This document shows positions 16,679 through 25,025 of a stretch of 64,000 nt of DNA, in pieces (position 1 is the first letter of the stretch; every line of letters begins with the position of its first letter). Below the pieces are notes generated by a model. That model saw nothing but the letters and a program-made list of their open reading frames with translations, made no database searches and was not told the origin of the DNA. The DNA comes from Franconibacter pulveris DSM 19144 (GTDB lineage: Bacteria > Pseudomonadota > Gammaproteobacteria > Enterobacterales > Enterobacteriaceae), in NCBI GenBank assembly GCA_000621185.1, contig JHYZ01000014.1:124001-188000 (forward strand), given 5' to 3'. Position numbers and translations under genes: made by a program.

Positions 16679-17752
16679 ATGCTCAGAAAGACGGGCAGCA
16701 GCAACGAGGTTGCGGCCACGCAGAAGACTGGCCTGCATATGCTGCAAAAGCTGGCGGCGCTGGTCATTATTCTGGCCGGCATCCACGCCGCCGCCGACAT
16801 TATTGTTCCATTATTGCTGGCGTTGTTTTTCGCCATCGTGCTTAACCCGCTGGTCACGTGGTTTGTGCGCCGGGGCTTTAAACGCTCGTTCGCCATTACT
16901 ATTGTGGTCATCGTGATGCTTTTCGTGCTCACGCTGCTGCTCGGCCTGCTGGCCGCTTCGCTCAATGAGTTCGTTGCGCTGTTGCCAAAATATGCGAACG
17001 AATTCTCACGCAAGATAATGCATCTGGAACGGATGGTGCCGTTTATGCATTTGCATCTCTCGCCGGAGCGCATGCTGCAGCGAATGGATTCCGAAAAGAT
17101 GATGGGCTATGCCACCATGCTGATGACACAGCTTTCCGGCGCGATGGCTAGCATCGTGCTGCTGGTGATGACCGTCGTGTTTATGCTTTTTGAAGTGCGC
17201 CATCTGCCCTACAAACTGCGTTTCGCCCTTTCCAACCCGCAGATTCATATCGCCGGGCTGCACCGCGCGCTGAAGGGAGTGACTCATTATCTGGCGCTTA
17301 AGACGCTCATTAGCCTCTGGACCGGGGCTATTATCTGGCTCGGGTTAACGCTGCTTGGCGTGCAGTTCGCGCTGATGTGGGGCGTGCTCGGCTTCCTGCT
17401 TAACTACATTCCTAACATCGGCTCTGTGCTTTCAGCCATTCCGCCCATGATCCAGGCGCTGCTGTTTAACGGCTTTTACGAATGCGTGATGGTGGGGCTG
17501 CTTTTCCTGGCGGTACATATGGTGCTGGGGAATATGGTGGAACCGCGCATGATGGGACACCGCCTCGGCATGTCGACGCTGGTGGTCTTTCTCTCGTTGC
17601 TTTTCTGGGGCTGGCTGCTCGGCCCGGTGGGCATGCTGCTCTCCGTGCCGCTCACCAGCGTCTGTAAAATCTGGATGGAAACCACCACCGGCGGCGCCAA
17701 ACTCGCGATTCTGCTGGGGCCCGGCAGACCGAAAAGCCGCTTGCCGGGATAG
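16679..17752 (+). CDS. yhhT: AI-2E family transporter YhhT
   Basis: The 357-residue membrane protein of the AI-2 exporter (PerM/TqsA) family has about eight membrane segments. The family motif around LGVQFALMWGVLGFLLNYIPNIGS-like residues is at mid-protein, followed by the C-terminal GHRLGMSTLVVFLSLLFWG. E. coli YhhT has no confirmed substrate. It is divergent from yhhS and is the last backbone gene before an accessory interval. Confidence 0.94.
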   Translation: MLRKTGSSNEVAATQKTGLHMLQKLAALVIILAGIHAAADIIVPLLLALFFAIVLNPLVTWFVRRGFKRSFAITIVVIVMLFVLTLLLGLLAASLNEFVALLPKYANEFSRKIMHLERMVPFMHLHLSPERMLQRMDSEKMMGYATMLMTQLSGAMASIVLLVMTVVFMLFEVRHLPYKLRFALSNPQIHIAGLHRALKGVTHYLALKTLISLWTGAIIWLGLTLLGVQFALMWGVLGFLLNYIPNIGSVLSAIPPMIQALLFNGFYECVMVGLLFLAVHMVLGNMVEPRMMGHRLGMSTLVVFLSLLFWGWLLGPVGMLLSVPLTSVCKIWMETTTGGAKLAILLGPGRPKSRLPG

Positions 17753-17770
17753 CATAAAAATAAAAAATAG

Positions 17771-17802
17771 GTTAAAGCGGGCAATTGCCCGCTTTAACTT
17801 TT
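17771..17802. terminator. Bidirectional terminator after yhhT
   Basis: A perfect 28-bp palindrome occupies 17771-17798, with stem GTTAAAGCGGGC. TTTT follows on the plus strand and an A/T-rich run of the opposite polarity precedes it. It ends yhhT transcription. Confidence 0.88.
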
Positions 17803-18103
17803 ACAGGGGTTTATTGATTCTCTGCATAGATTGATAAAATCTTTTTTTTCCGCAGCTGCCGCTCATGAATGATTAACCGCTTCACTTACAGTGAAACAAT
17901 CCACCAATGAAGAAGTTTCAAAAAGAATAAAAAAATGCATTAAGTAAATATGTAGGCCTGCGCAATTTTTAATGTTTTTTAGTTTGGTTATAGTACCGCC
18001 GCCAAATCGAGAACGCTCTGTCTTTTTTTAGATATACAAAATATACAGGTTAAGCTCGTTAATCGAACCGGACTGACCCACGCTTATCAAAAGGAATTTA
18101 TTG
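17803..18103. other. AT-rich gene-free interval upstream of the omptin gene
   Basis: About 300 bases with a strikingly lower GC content than the flanks, many T and A runs and no plausible ORF. It must carry the promoter of the omptin gene. I looked for PhoP-type GTTTA direct repeats at 11-bp spacing and found only GGTTAA/CGTTAA at the wrong spacing (around 18047-18065). Confidence 0.6.
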
Positions 18104-19030
18104 ATGCTTAAGAAATATATCTTTCCTCTTGGGATGACTACTTTTATCGTATGTTTTCCTGCAACTGCACAAAACTGGCAGTCTATAAATAATGAAGTTA
18201 CGTTTAATACCAGTCTGGGTTGGCTTGGCGGCGAATCTAAAGAATATGTTTATGATGAAGGGCATAAAGCCAGCCAGCTTGACTGGAAGATAAAAAACGC
18301 GGCGATTATTAAAGGCGACATTTCATGGACGCCGGTGTCTTATATAACACTTAACGCGCGTGGCTGGACGACCCTTGCTTCCGGCAGCGGCGAAATGGAA
18401 GACTATGACTGGCAGGATGAAAGCCAGTCGCACTGGACAGATAAATCCACCCACCCTGATACGCCTCTTAATTATGCCAATGAGTTTGATATTAATATCA
18501 AAGGTTGGATTTTTAACCAGCCCAACTACCGCTTTGGCGGCGTAGTCGGTTATCAACAGACTCGTTATAGCTGGACCTCGTATGGCGGCACGTATAATTA
18601 CGATAACGGTACGGACAAAGGCGAGTTTCCCCGCGGTGAAACCGGCATCGGCTACCAGCAAAAATTTAGCGCGCCCTATATGGGCGTAGCGGGTATGTAC
18701 CGCTATCAGGACATTGAATTTAACGCGCTGTTTAAGTTCAGCCCCTGGGTTGAAGCTAAAGATAATGATGAGCACTATCTTCGCGATACCACTTTCCGCT
18801 CTAATACTAAAAACTCACGCTATTATTTTGCCTCTGTCGATGCGGGCTATTACGTCACGCCAAACGTAAAAGTCTTTACTGAATTAAGCTGGGCTAAATA
18901 TGAAAAAGAAAAAGGCAGCATGGAAGTTATCAATTACCGTACTGGCGAGCGTGATTATTATGGCAGCAACACTTCAGGAATTGAAAACGAAAGCTATATG
19001 ATCACTGCCGGTATTCAGTACCGCTTCTGA
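18104..19030 (+). CDS. Omptin family outer-membrane aspartyl-type protease
   Basis: The 308-residue protein has a signal peptide cut near PATA-QNW and a ten-strand beta-barrel ending in aromatic YRF. All four omptin catalytic residues are visible: the Asp100/Asp102 pair in EDYDW and the Asp222/His224 pair in DNDEHY. Omptins (OmpT, PgtE, Pla, Cpa) cleave surface substrates and host peptides at basic sites and need rough LPS. The start is the ATG at 18104 after AAGGAA; the frame's TTG three bases earlier is less likely. Base use is more AT-rich than in neighbours, suggesting acquisition. Which omptin subgroup it belongs to is not settled. Confidence 0.93.
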   Translation: MLKKYIFPLGMTTFIVCFPATAQNWQSINNEVTFNTSLGWLGGESKEYVYDEGHKASQLDWKIKNAAIIKGDISWTPVSYITLNARGWTTLASGSGEMEDYDWQDESQSHWTDKSTHPDTPLNYANEFDINIKGWIFNQPNYRFGGVVGYQQTRYSWTSYGGTYNYDNGTDKGEFPRGETGIGYQQKFSAPYMGVAGMYRYQDIEFNALFKFSPWVEAKDNDEHYLRDTTFRSNTKNSRYYFASVDAGYYVTPNVKVFTELSWAKYEKEKGSMEVINYRTGERDYYGSNTSGIENESYMITAGIQYRF

Positions 19031-19035
19031 AAAGC

Positions 19036-19067
19036 AACCAACAGGCCCAGGGCCTGTTGGTTATTTT
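19036..19067. terminator. Terminator between the omptin gene and the fusion gene
   Basis: AACCAACAGGCCC and GGGCCTGTTGGTT (19036-19062) form a perfect stem around a very short loop, followed by ATTTTT on the plus strand. It sits between two convergent genes and primarily ends the omptin transcript. Confidence 0.85.
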
Positions 19068-19086
19068 TACACACCTGAACCTATTG

Positions 19087-22000
19087 TCAGGCCAGCGTGC
19101 CGCGGGTTTTCACCCGCGTTTTCACATATTCCGCCGCCCGCTTCCCGGCCAGGAAAGCGTGGTCGGAATTGTAATATTCCCACTCGCTGTAACGCCCTGA
19201 CAGGTGAATGTCATACCCCAGCAGCCATTCGCGGATCAGCGCAACGTTAGCCTTGCGCGCATGATCGTAAACCACGTAGGCATAAGGGATATCAATCATA
19301 TTCGCCGTCAGGATCGGGTCTTCCCGCGTTATCATTCCCACCGCAATACACTCTTCCACGCAGCGGGCGATAAGCGCATCGCCATCCACCGGCAGCGGTT
19401 TTTCGGGCGAGTAGCTAATCTCACACGTTAACCCGCAGCCGCCCGGCGGATTGCAAAACGGGCTGGCGTTGCCCTGTACGAAAATCCGGTGGAAGATCGT
19501 CTCGCCGGGGTAATAGATCCAATGCTTTTCAGTGAGATCCGCACGGCCGACGCCCAGGTTGACGCAGCGTATCGAGACGTGCCGCAACCCTTTCGCCGCC
19601 TCCTGGACCGCCTCCGGCGCTTCGTCGCCCATCAGGTTGATAAGCTCCGGCAGCGGCATGGTGTTGATGAGCTGCTCGTAGCGGTAGCGGCGGCCATCGG
19701 AAAGCACGGCGATATGTTCGCGCGGCTGCACTTTTACAAGCTTCGTATTGGTTTCAAGCTTGCACTTGAGATGCGGAAGAAACCCTGACATTAGCGCCTG
19801 AAAGCCGCCGCGCAGCGGATAGCCGAAGCGGGCATTGGGTCCCATGGGTTTGGCGAGCGGCGCGAGCGCCCCTTCGATAATCTGCCCGAGATCCGGCAGC
19901 GGCACGCGCCCGCCGAGCCAGGAGGTTTCCATCTCGCTAAGCGGCACCGTCCAGAGCTTTTTGTTGTAGGGAATGGCGAAATATTTGGCGATGCCCCGGC
20001 CCCAGGTTTTCAGGATAAAGCGCTCGAAGTTCTCTTCGCCTTCGCTTTCATTCGCCGCGCGGCACGCTTCGCCGTCCGGCACCGCGCCGTCGGCGCAGCA
20101 ATCCCGGAACTGCGCGGAGGCTTCGGCGAGCTTAGGCCCGTTCACAGCGGCTACGCCGCTTTTTTGCGCCGCGCCATAGCGCGCTTCGATAGCCCCCAGG
20201 ATACACTCCTTTATCACTTCCGGCGGCAGCCCGAACAGCGAGGCCTGGAACGGGTAGCGAGTATGCACGCCTTCGCTATAGACCCAGGCTTCCCGCATCT
20301 GCCAGTGCAGGTTGTTGCCGAGCAGCAGTTTATACATCTCCAGCACATAAGCGTCGTCAGAAAACATAATGTGCCCGGCATAATCGAAGGTGAAACCTTT
20401 ATCAGTTATCGAGCGGCACCAGCCGCCTGGCGCGGCATTTTTCTCCAACAGTACGGCCCCTTCCCCGTAGTGATAACCCGCGCTCAGCCCGGTCGGCCCG
20501 GCGCCGATAACCAGGCAGGGGATGATGTCGTCATCGGCCGCCAGCGTTTTAAGCCGCACCACCGCGCTCTCCCGCGTTTGCGGCTCGCCATCAGACGTCG
20601 TCTGCGCCGTGGGCGTCTGCCCGGCGGTGCGCGCATTTTCAATCAGCGAGTGCATACGCTTCGCGGTGTCATCCCAGGAGGTGGCCGCCACCACGTCCGC
20701 CATCTGCCGCGCCATGGTTTCACGCACCTCAGAGGTTAGGCCGAGCGCCTGTTCACAGGCGCGTATAAACTCTTCCTCGCTGCGGGCAATCGCCACCAGG
20801 CCTGCATAATGGCGCTCCACATCCGTAATGGCGGTACTGACCACAGGCAACTGCGCGGCCATATATTCCAGCACTTTGGTCGGGCTGATGTATTTAGTCG
20901 ACGCGTTAATGGCGAAAGGCATCAGGCAGACATCCCAGCCGGCAAGGAAATGAGGCAATGCTTCGTAAGTCTGCTGGCCGAACCAGTGAATATTGTCGCG
21001 CTGAGGCAGGCTTTGCGGGTCGATTTTGACCACCGGTCCCACCATCACGATTTGCCACTCCGGATGGCTGTCGGCGAGCGCGGCGATAAGCCCCAGGTCC
21101 ATACGTTCGTCTATTACGCCGTAATAGCCAAGCCGGGGACCCGGCACGGCCTGCTGGAGCGGATGCCCATTGCCGCGATCGAGCGCCTGCTCAAAGTGCG
21201 CGGCATCAACGCTGCTCGGAAAACAGTGAACGCTGCTGTGGCGGTTTTTCTTGGCTTCATAGAGGCTCGAACCGCCGGTAAAGACCAGATCGGCTCGTCC
21301 AAGCAGCGCCGATTCGCGCTGTTGCAGTTGGCGAGGCGCCTGATGAAACGCGGAAAGCTCATCCATGCAGTCATAAACCACTACGGCGGGCTTAAACGTG
21401 GTCAGCAGCGGCAGCGCCATTGGCGTGTAGAACCAGACGACCGGCTGTTGTCCTTCGCTCAGCAACTCGCTCAGCAGCGGCTGCAGCACGGCAATCTGAT
21501 CGTCATGAAAGCCATGCGCTTCCACAGGCGTGTGGGGCTGAATAACCGTCACGTTAGGAGCGGGAGCGGTCTGGTATAACCCGGCAGGGCCAGCTTCAAA
21601 CACCGGTTCCTCAATAAAATACACCCGGTAATATTCTGCCAGACGGCTTAACAGGTGCTGAGGTCGCTGGAAAACAAAACCCCAGCGTAAGTGGCTGAAT
21701 ACAAGCAGTGTTTTCTGATGCATACCCTTCTCCTCGACCCGGTTCGCCGGGTGAATAAACGATTGAAAATGGCGTAGCGTGCGCTGCGCCTGAAGGAGCG
21801 CGGCGGCGTAGGGCGCGTGGAGACGACGAGCGGTCGGGTCCGGCCCGCTCAGGTCGAGATCCCATAAGCCGCTTTGCGTCCAGTGCGTGGGGTCCTCCCA
21901 CATAGGTCGGTCTACAATCGGGTAAAGGCAGATGCCGCAAATATCGGCGCCGGAAAGCTGCGCCTGCGCCACATGCGCGGTGATATGGCGAACCCAGGCG

Positions 22001-22896
22001 CTGCGCCCGCTGCCGACATGACTGGTTTCCGCCAGCAATATCGGCCTCTGGTAACGCTGATGAAGTTCGTAAAGCATTTCGTGGAGCGGCTTACGCCGTC
22101 TGTCGCCCAAATGCCAGGGCAGGCGGTAGTGGGTTGTGTCTTCCCACTGGTTGCTGTGGTAATAGTTCGCGCCGATCATATCGAGATAGCGCGGCGCGCC
22201 GCCAAGCTCCGGCGCGAGGCGACCGCTCAGCATGTCCCATGCCTGAAACTGTGCGTCAGAGCATGCCCGGGCCGCGGCTTGCGCCTCCGGGTCGGCATCC
22301 CGGGAGATGACATGGATAATCGGGTCGCAATGCAGAATGCGGGCGCGGCTGTCCGCTTCCCAGATGGCGTCGCACGCAGCGATAGCGGCGCGGATCAGCT
22401 GGCGTTTGGCCGCATCGGCAACGCCGCTTTCCGGTCGGTCCGGGCAGGGAAATACCCCCACCTCAATCCCCCAGCTCATAAAAGAGATTTCATTAACCGG
22501 CGAATAGACCGGCGGCTGGTCGTAGTAAGGGGCGAGAAAGCGCGCCAGCGCGCCGCAAAAACGGGCGAAGCGAGGAACAAAATCAGCGGAAAAAAGGCTC
22601 AGGCCATCAGGCCAGCCGTAGTGGCATAACGTCCAGCACACCTGCACGCCATGCTCGCGCGCCGCCTCCATGCGGGCCGCGACATCAGTGAAATCATAAC
22701 CCTGCGGCGTTTCCGTAAGCCGCCACCCCACGCTTTCCCGCACGGTGGCGATAGAAAACGCGGCGAGCGCGGCATAATCTTCCTGCACGCGAAGCAGATG
22801 GCCCGTCGTCGTATTCAGCGAGAGCGGGATACCTTGCGGATTGATATGGTCCGCCCCTTCATAACCTGCCTGCCAGAACGTTGAGAATATCGCCAC
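19087..22896 (-). CDS. Three-domain carbohydrate enzyme: GH-A-type glycosidase + GT4-like glycosyltransferase + UGM-like flavoprotein
   Basis: One uninterrupted 1269-residue frame. Residues 1-385 form a TIM-barrel glycosidase of clan GH-A type (GH1-like). The Asn-Glu acid/base pair is in YSPVNEISF (Glu136) and the nucleophile is in PILLAETSH (Glu290). Residues 392-755 form a glycosyltransferase with Rossmann halves and the GT4-like signature KYISPTKVLEYMAAQ (669-682). Residues 790-1269 form an FAD-binding amine-oxidase/UDP-galactopyranose-mutase-like domain, with VIGAGPTGLSAG (796-807), a GG-x-C FAD-contact region and FILKTWGRGIAKYFAIPYN. A Gln/Thr-rich linker (757-788) joins the last two. 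No signal peptide is present, so the protein is cytoplasmic. The start is a GTG after TAGGAACGC. An exopolysaccharide or glycolipid role is likely, but the pathway is not identified. Confidence 0.85.
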   Translation of the reverse strand: MAIFSTFWQAGYEGADHINPQGIPLSLNTTTGHLLRVQEDYAALAAFSIATVRESVGWRLTETPQGYDFTDVAARMEAAREHGVQVCWTLCHYGWPDGLSLFSADFVPRFARFCGALARFLAPYYDQPPVYSPVNEISFMSWGIEVGVFPCPDRPESGVADAAKRQLIRAAIAACDAIWEADSRARILHCDPIIHVISRDADPEAQAAARACSDAQFQAWDMLSGRLAPELGGAPRYLDMIGANYYHSNQWEDTTHYRLPWHLGDRRRKPLHEMLYELHQRYQRPILLAETSHVGSGRSAWVRHITAHVAQAQLSGADICGICLYPIVDRPMWEDPTHWTQSGLWDLDLSGPDPTARRLHAPYAAALLQAQRTLRHFQSFIHPANRVEEKGMHQKTLLVFSHLRWGFVFQRPQHLLSRLAEYYRVYFIEEPVFEAGPAGLYQTAPAPNVTVIQPHTPVEAHGFHDDQIAVLQPLLSELLSEGQQPVVWFYTPMALPLLTTFKPAVVVYDCMDELSAFHQAPRQLQQRESALLGRADLVFTGGSSLYEAKKNRHSSVHCFPSSVDAAHFEQALDRGNGHPLQQAVPGPRLGYYGVIDERMDLGLIAALADSHPEWQIVMVGPVVKIDPQSLPQRDNIHWFGQQTYEALPHFLAGWDVCLMPFAINASTKYISPTKVLEYMAAQLPVVSTAITDVERHYAGLVAIARSEEEFIRACEQALGLTSEVRETMARQMADVVAATSWDDTAKRMHSLIENARTAGQTPTAQTTSDGEPQTRESAVVRLKTLAADDDIIPCLVIGAGPTGLSAGYHYGEGAVLLEKNAAPGGWCRSITDKGFTFDYAGHIMFSDDAYVLEMYKLLLGNNLHWQMREAWVYSEGVHTRYPFQASLFGLPPEVIKECILGAIEARYGAAQKSGVAAVNGPKLAEASAQFRDCCADGAVPDGEACRAANESEGEENFERFILKTWGRGIAKYFAIPYNKKLWTVPLSEMETSWLGGRVPLPDLGQIIEGALAPLAKPMGPNARFGYPLRGGFQALMSGFLPHLKCKLETNTKLVKVQPREHIAVLSDGRRYRYEQLINTMPLPELINLMGDEAPEAVQEAAKGLRHVSIRCVNLGVGRADLTEKHWIYYPGETIFHRIFVQGNASPFCNPPGGCGLTCEISYSPEKPLPVDGDALIARCVEECIAVGMITREDPILTANMIDIPYAYVVYDHARKANVALIREWLLGYDIHLSGRYSEWEYYNSDHAFLAGKRAAEYVKTRVKTRGTLA
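21721..21738 (-). promoter_or_regulatory. Internal ribosome binding site and ATG at the first domain junction
   Basis: On the minus strand GAGGAG-AAGGGT-ATG runs from 21735 down to 21721, giving a strong Shine-Dalgarno six bases before Met392 of the fusion protein. This Met is exactly where the glycosyltransferase domain begins (MHQKTLLVF). It suggests either a second, shorter product (residues 392-1269) or a relic of two genes that fused. Confidence 0.6.
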
Positions 22897-23547
22897 GCGT
22901 TCCTACTCCCCTGTTTATTACAGACAAAACCTCCCTACCAAACCCACCCGTAAGGGATGGTTCAGCAGCGTAAAAAAAGCCGAAAGCGTGGCGAAAGCGG
23001 CGCGCCTAAAGGTGGCCGACCCTTTTCGCCGGATACCCGACAGAGCCTTATTAAACGAAGCGGAAAAATGTATCTGCGCCGGGTGAAAAATATCGCGCAG
23101 GTGAAAGAAAAAGACGGGAGAAATATCTCCCGGTCACGTTCATTTATAATTTAATAATGAATAGTTGCTCGCAGAAATCCATCAATGAAAAGTATAGGTA
23201 ACGTCACCCTTTCTGCAAGGTTATGCAGCCGGCAACCATAAAAGCGGTATTTTCAAGGCATTATTCAGCGCTTCGCCAATTAACTTTTATAGTCTGTAAA
23301 CCTTGCTACAAAAGGCCTGAAGGCAGGAAAAAACAAAAACGTAGCGGCGAGAGAAAAATAAATCTAAAACGGTGAATAAATAATCACTGTCGTTTCGGTC
23401 AATAGCAAAAATATATAAATTAAAGGTCAACAAGCGCAACGAAAATTAAAGCGCTTCTTCCAATGAAATTAATCAGTAGCGGTTTTAAATTAATAAAAAA
23501 GAACCAGTGACGGCACGGATAATTTATTCGCTGTTGGGCTAACACAT
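22897..23547. other. Long AT-rich gene-free interval upstream of the fusion gene
   Basis: About 650 bases between two minus-strand genes with no convincing ORF. A 65-codon frame at 22957-23154 is basic and of low complexity, with no family resemblance. From about 23150 on the DNA is clearly AT-rich, with many A and T tracts (for example around 23330-23520). It presumably carries the promoter and control region of the fusion gene and could bind H-NS-like silencers. Confidence 0.6.
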
Positions 23548-23586
23548 AAAATAAAAACGCGCCGGTAGATGACGTTTACCGGCGCG
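23548..23586 (-). terminator. yhiN terminator
   Basis: CGCGCCGGTA (23558-23567) and TACCGGCGCG (23577-23586) form a perfect 10-bp stem. On the minus strand the stem is followed by TTTTTATTTTA. It is a canonical terminator 12 bases past the yhiN stop codon. Confidence 0.9.
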
Positions 23587-23597
23587 AAGAAGCGCGT

Positions 23598-24797
23598 TTA
23601 GCGACGGCTTTCCGCCAGCGCCTGCGCACAGGCCCAGGCGCTGGCCCACGCCCACTGGAAATTGTAGCCCCCCAGCCAACCGGTCACGTCCACCACCTCG
23701 CCGATAAAATAGAGGCCTGGCACGTTTCGCGCTTCCATGGTGCGCGAGGAGAGCGCATGGGTATCCACGCCGCCAAGCGTCACTTCCGCAGTACGGTAGC
23801 CTTCTGTGCCGTTAGGCTGTACGCGCCAGTTTTGCAGCGTCTCTTCAAGCGCCTGTTGCTGGCGGCCATTGAGTTGTTTAAGCGTTGCATCGGGGATCTG
23901 TTTGAGCTCCTGTAAACACTCCACCAGCCGCTTTGGCAGCAACATGGCAAGCGTATTTTTCAGGCTCTGGTTGGGGTGCGCTTCACGCTGCGCGTTAAGA
24001 AACGCTGACAAATCCGTATCGGGCAGCAGGTTTACCGAAACCCATTCGCCCGGCTGCCAGTAGCTGGAGATTTGCAGTACCGCCGGGCCGGAAAGCCCGC
24101 GATGGGTAAAAAGAATATTTTCGCGGAAGGTGACGCCGTTTTCCGCCGTGACGACCGAGGGCACCGCCACGCCGGAGAGCGTCTGTAGCTGCTCCAGCAA
24201 GGGCTTGTGTAGCGTAAAGGGCACCAGGCCTGCGCGCGTCGGCAAAACGTTTAAACCAAACTGTTCCGCGACCTTATAGCCAAACGGCGTGGCGCCAAGG
24301 CCTGGCATGGAAAGCCCGCCGGTGGCGATAACCAGCTTCGGCGTTTTTACTTCCGCGCCATTAAGCTGCAGGGTATAGCCATTGTCGTCACGTTCAATGC
24401 TGAGCACCTCGGTGCGCAGGCGCAGCGTGACGCTCCCCTTCTCGCATTCCGCCATCAGCATGTCGACTATCTGTTGAGCGGAATCATCGCAGAAAAGCTG
24501 GCCGAGGGTTTTCTCATGCCAGGCGATGCCGTGCTTACCCACCAGCTCGATAAAATCCCACTGGGTATAACGCGCCAGCGCCGATTTACAAAAATGCGGG
24601 TTCTCGCTCAGGTAGGCGGCGGGCTCGACATAGAGGTTGGTGAAGTTGCAGCGCCCGCCGCCTGACATGAGAATTTTTCGTCCTGGCTTTTTACCATTAT
24701 CCAGCACTAACACCCGGCAGCCCGCCTGCCCGGCCTGCGCCGCACAGAAAAGCCCCGCTGCGCCCGCCCCGATAATGACGGCATCAAACTGTTCCAC
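23598..24797 (-). CDS. yhiN: HI0933-like FAD/NAD(P)-dependent oxidoreductase YhiN
   Basis: The 399-residue flavoprotein belongs to the BaiN/HI0933 family. The N-terminal dinucleotide fold is AVIIGAGAAGLFCA, followed by the family signature GRKILMSGGGRCNFTN. The C-terminus has VTGWLGGYNFQWAWASAW, also typical. Some family members reduce bile-acid-like or other unsaturated substrates; the role of the enterobacterial protein is unknown. It marks the return to the E. coli gene order and is divergent from pitA. Confidence 0.93.
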   Translation of the reverse strand: MEQFDAVIIGAGAAGLFCAAQAGQAGCRVLVLDNGKKPGRKILMSGGGRCNFTNLYVEPAAYLSENPHFCKSALARYTQWDFIELVGKHGIAWHEKTLGQLFCDDSAQQIVDMLMAECEKGSVTLRLRTEVLSIERDDNGYTLQLNGAEVKTPKLVIATGGLSMPGLGATPFGYKVAEQFGLNVLPTRAGLVPFTLHKPLLEQLQTLSGVAVPSVVTAENGVTFRENILFTHRGLSGPAVLQISSYWQPGEWVSVNLLPDTDLSAFLNAQREAHPNQSLKNTLAMLLPKRLVECLQELKQIPDATLKQLNGRQQQALEETLQNWRVQPNGTEGYRTAEVTLGGVDTHALSSRTMEARNVPGLYFIGEVVDVTGWLGGYNFQWAWASAWACAQALAESRR

Positions 24798-25025
24798 TGC
24801 CTTTTCCTCTTAATGACTGGGCCGCGAATTGTAAATATTCGGCGCTGGTCGCACCAGCGTAACACCTGTTTCAAAATTTATATCGTTGAATTTAAAAGAT
24901 AAAATTATTAATAAAAATGACAACCGCACGTAAATCCTTAAAAAAGTCTATATTTCACTTTGCCCGCGCCGCGGTTGTCTTAGATAATGCGCCGCGTTCA
25001 TGTCCTCAAAATGGCGTAACGTCCT

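Noticed and set aside
18047-18065. Possible PhoP box upstream of the omptin gene
   Set aside because: GGTTAA and CGTTAA are spaced by 9-10 bases rather than 11 and both depart from GTTTA. Not reported as a site.
19087-22896. Fusion gene explained as an assembly or frameshift artefact
   Set aside because: All three domains are in one frame with continuous coding character and a sensible linker, and the first junction has in-frame linker codons. An artefact would need an exact in-frame error, though resequencing is still the decisive test.
22957-23154. 65-codon plus-strand frame upstream of the fusion gene
   Set aside because: Basic, low-complexity sequence (many Lys/Arg/Ser) with no recognisable domain, and it overlaps the fusion gene's control region. 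Judged chance.
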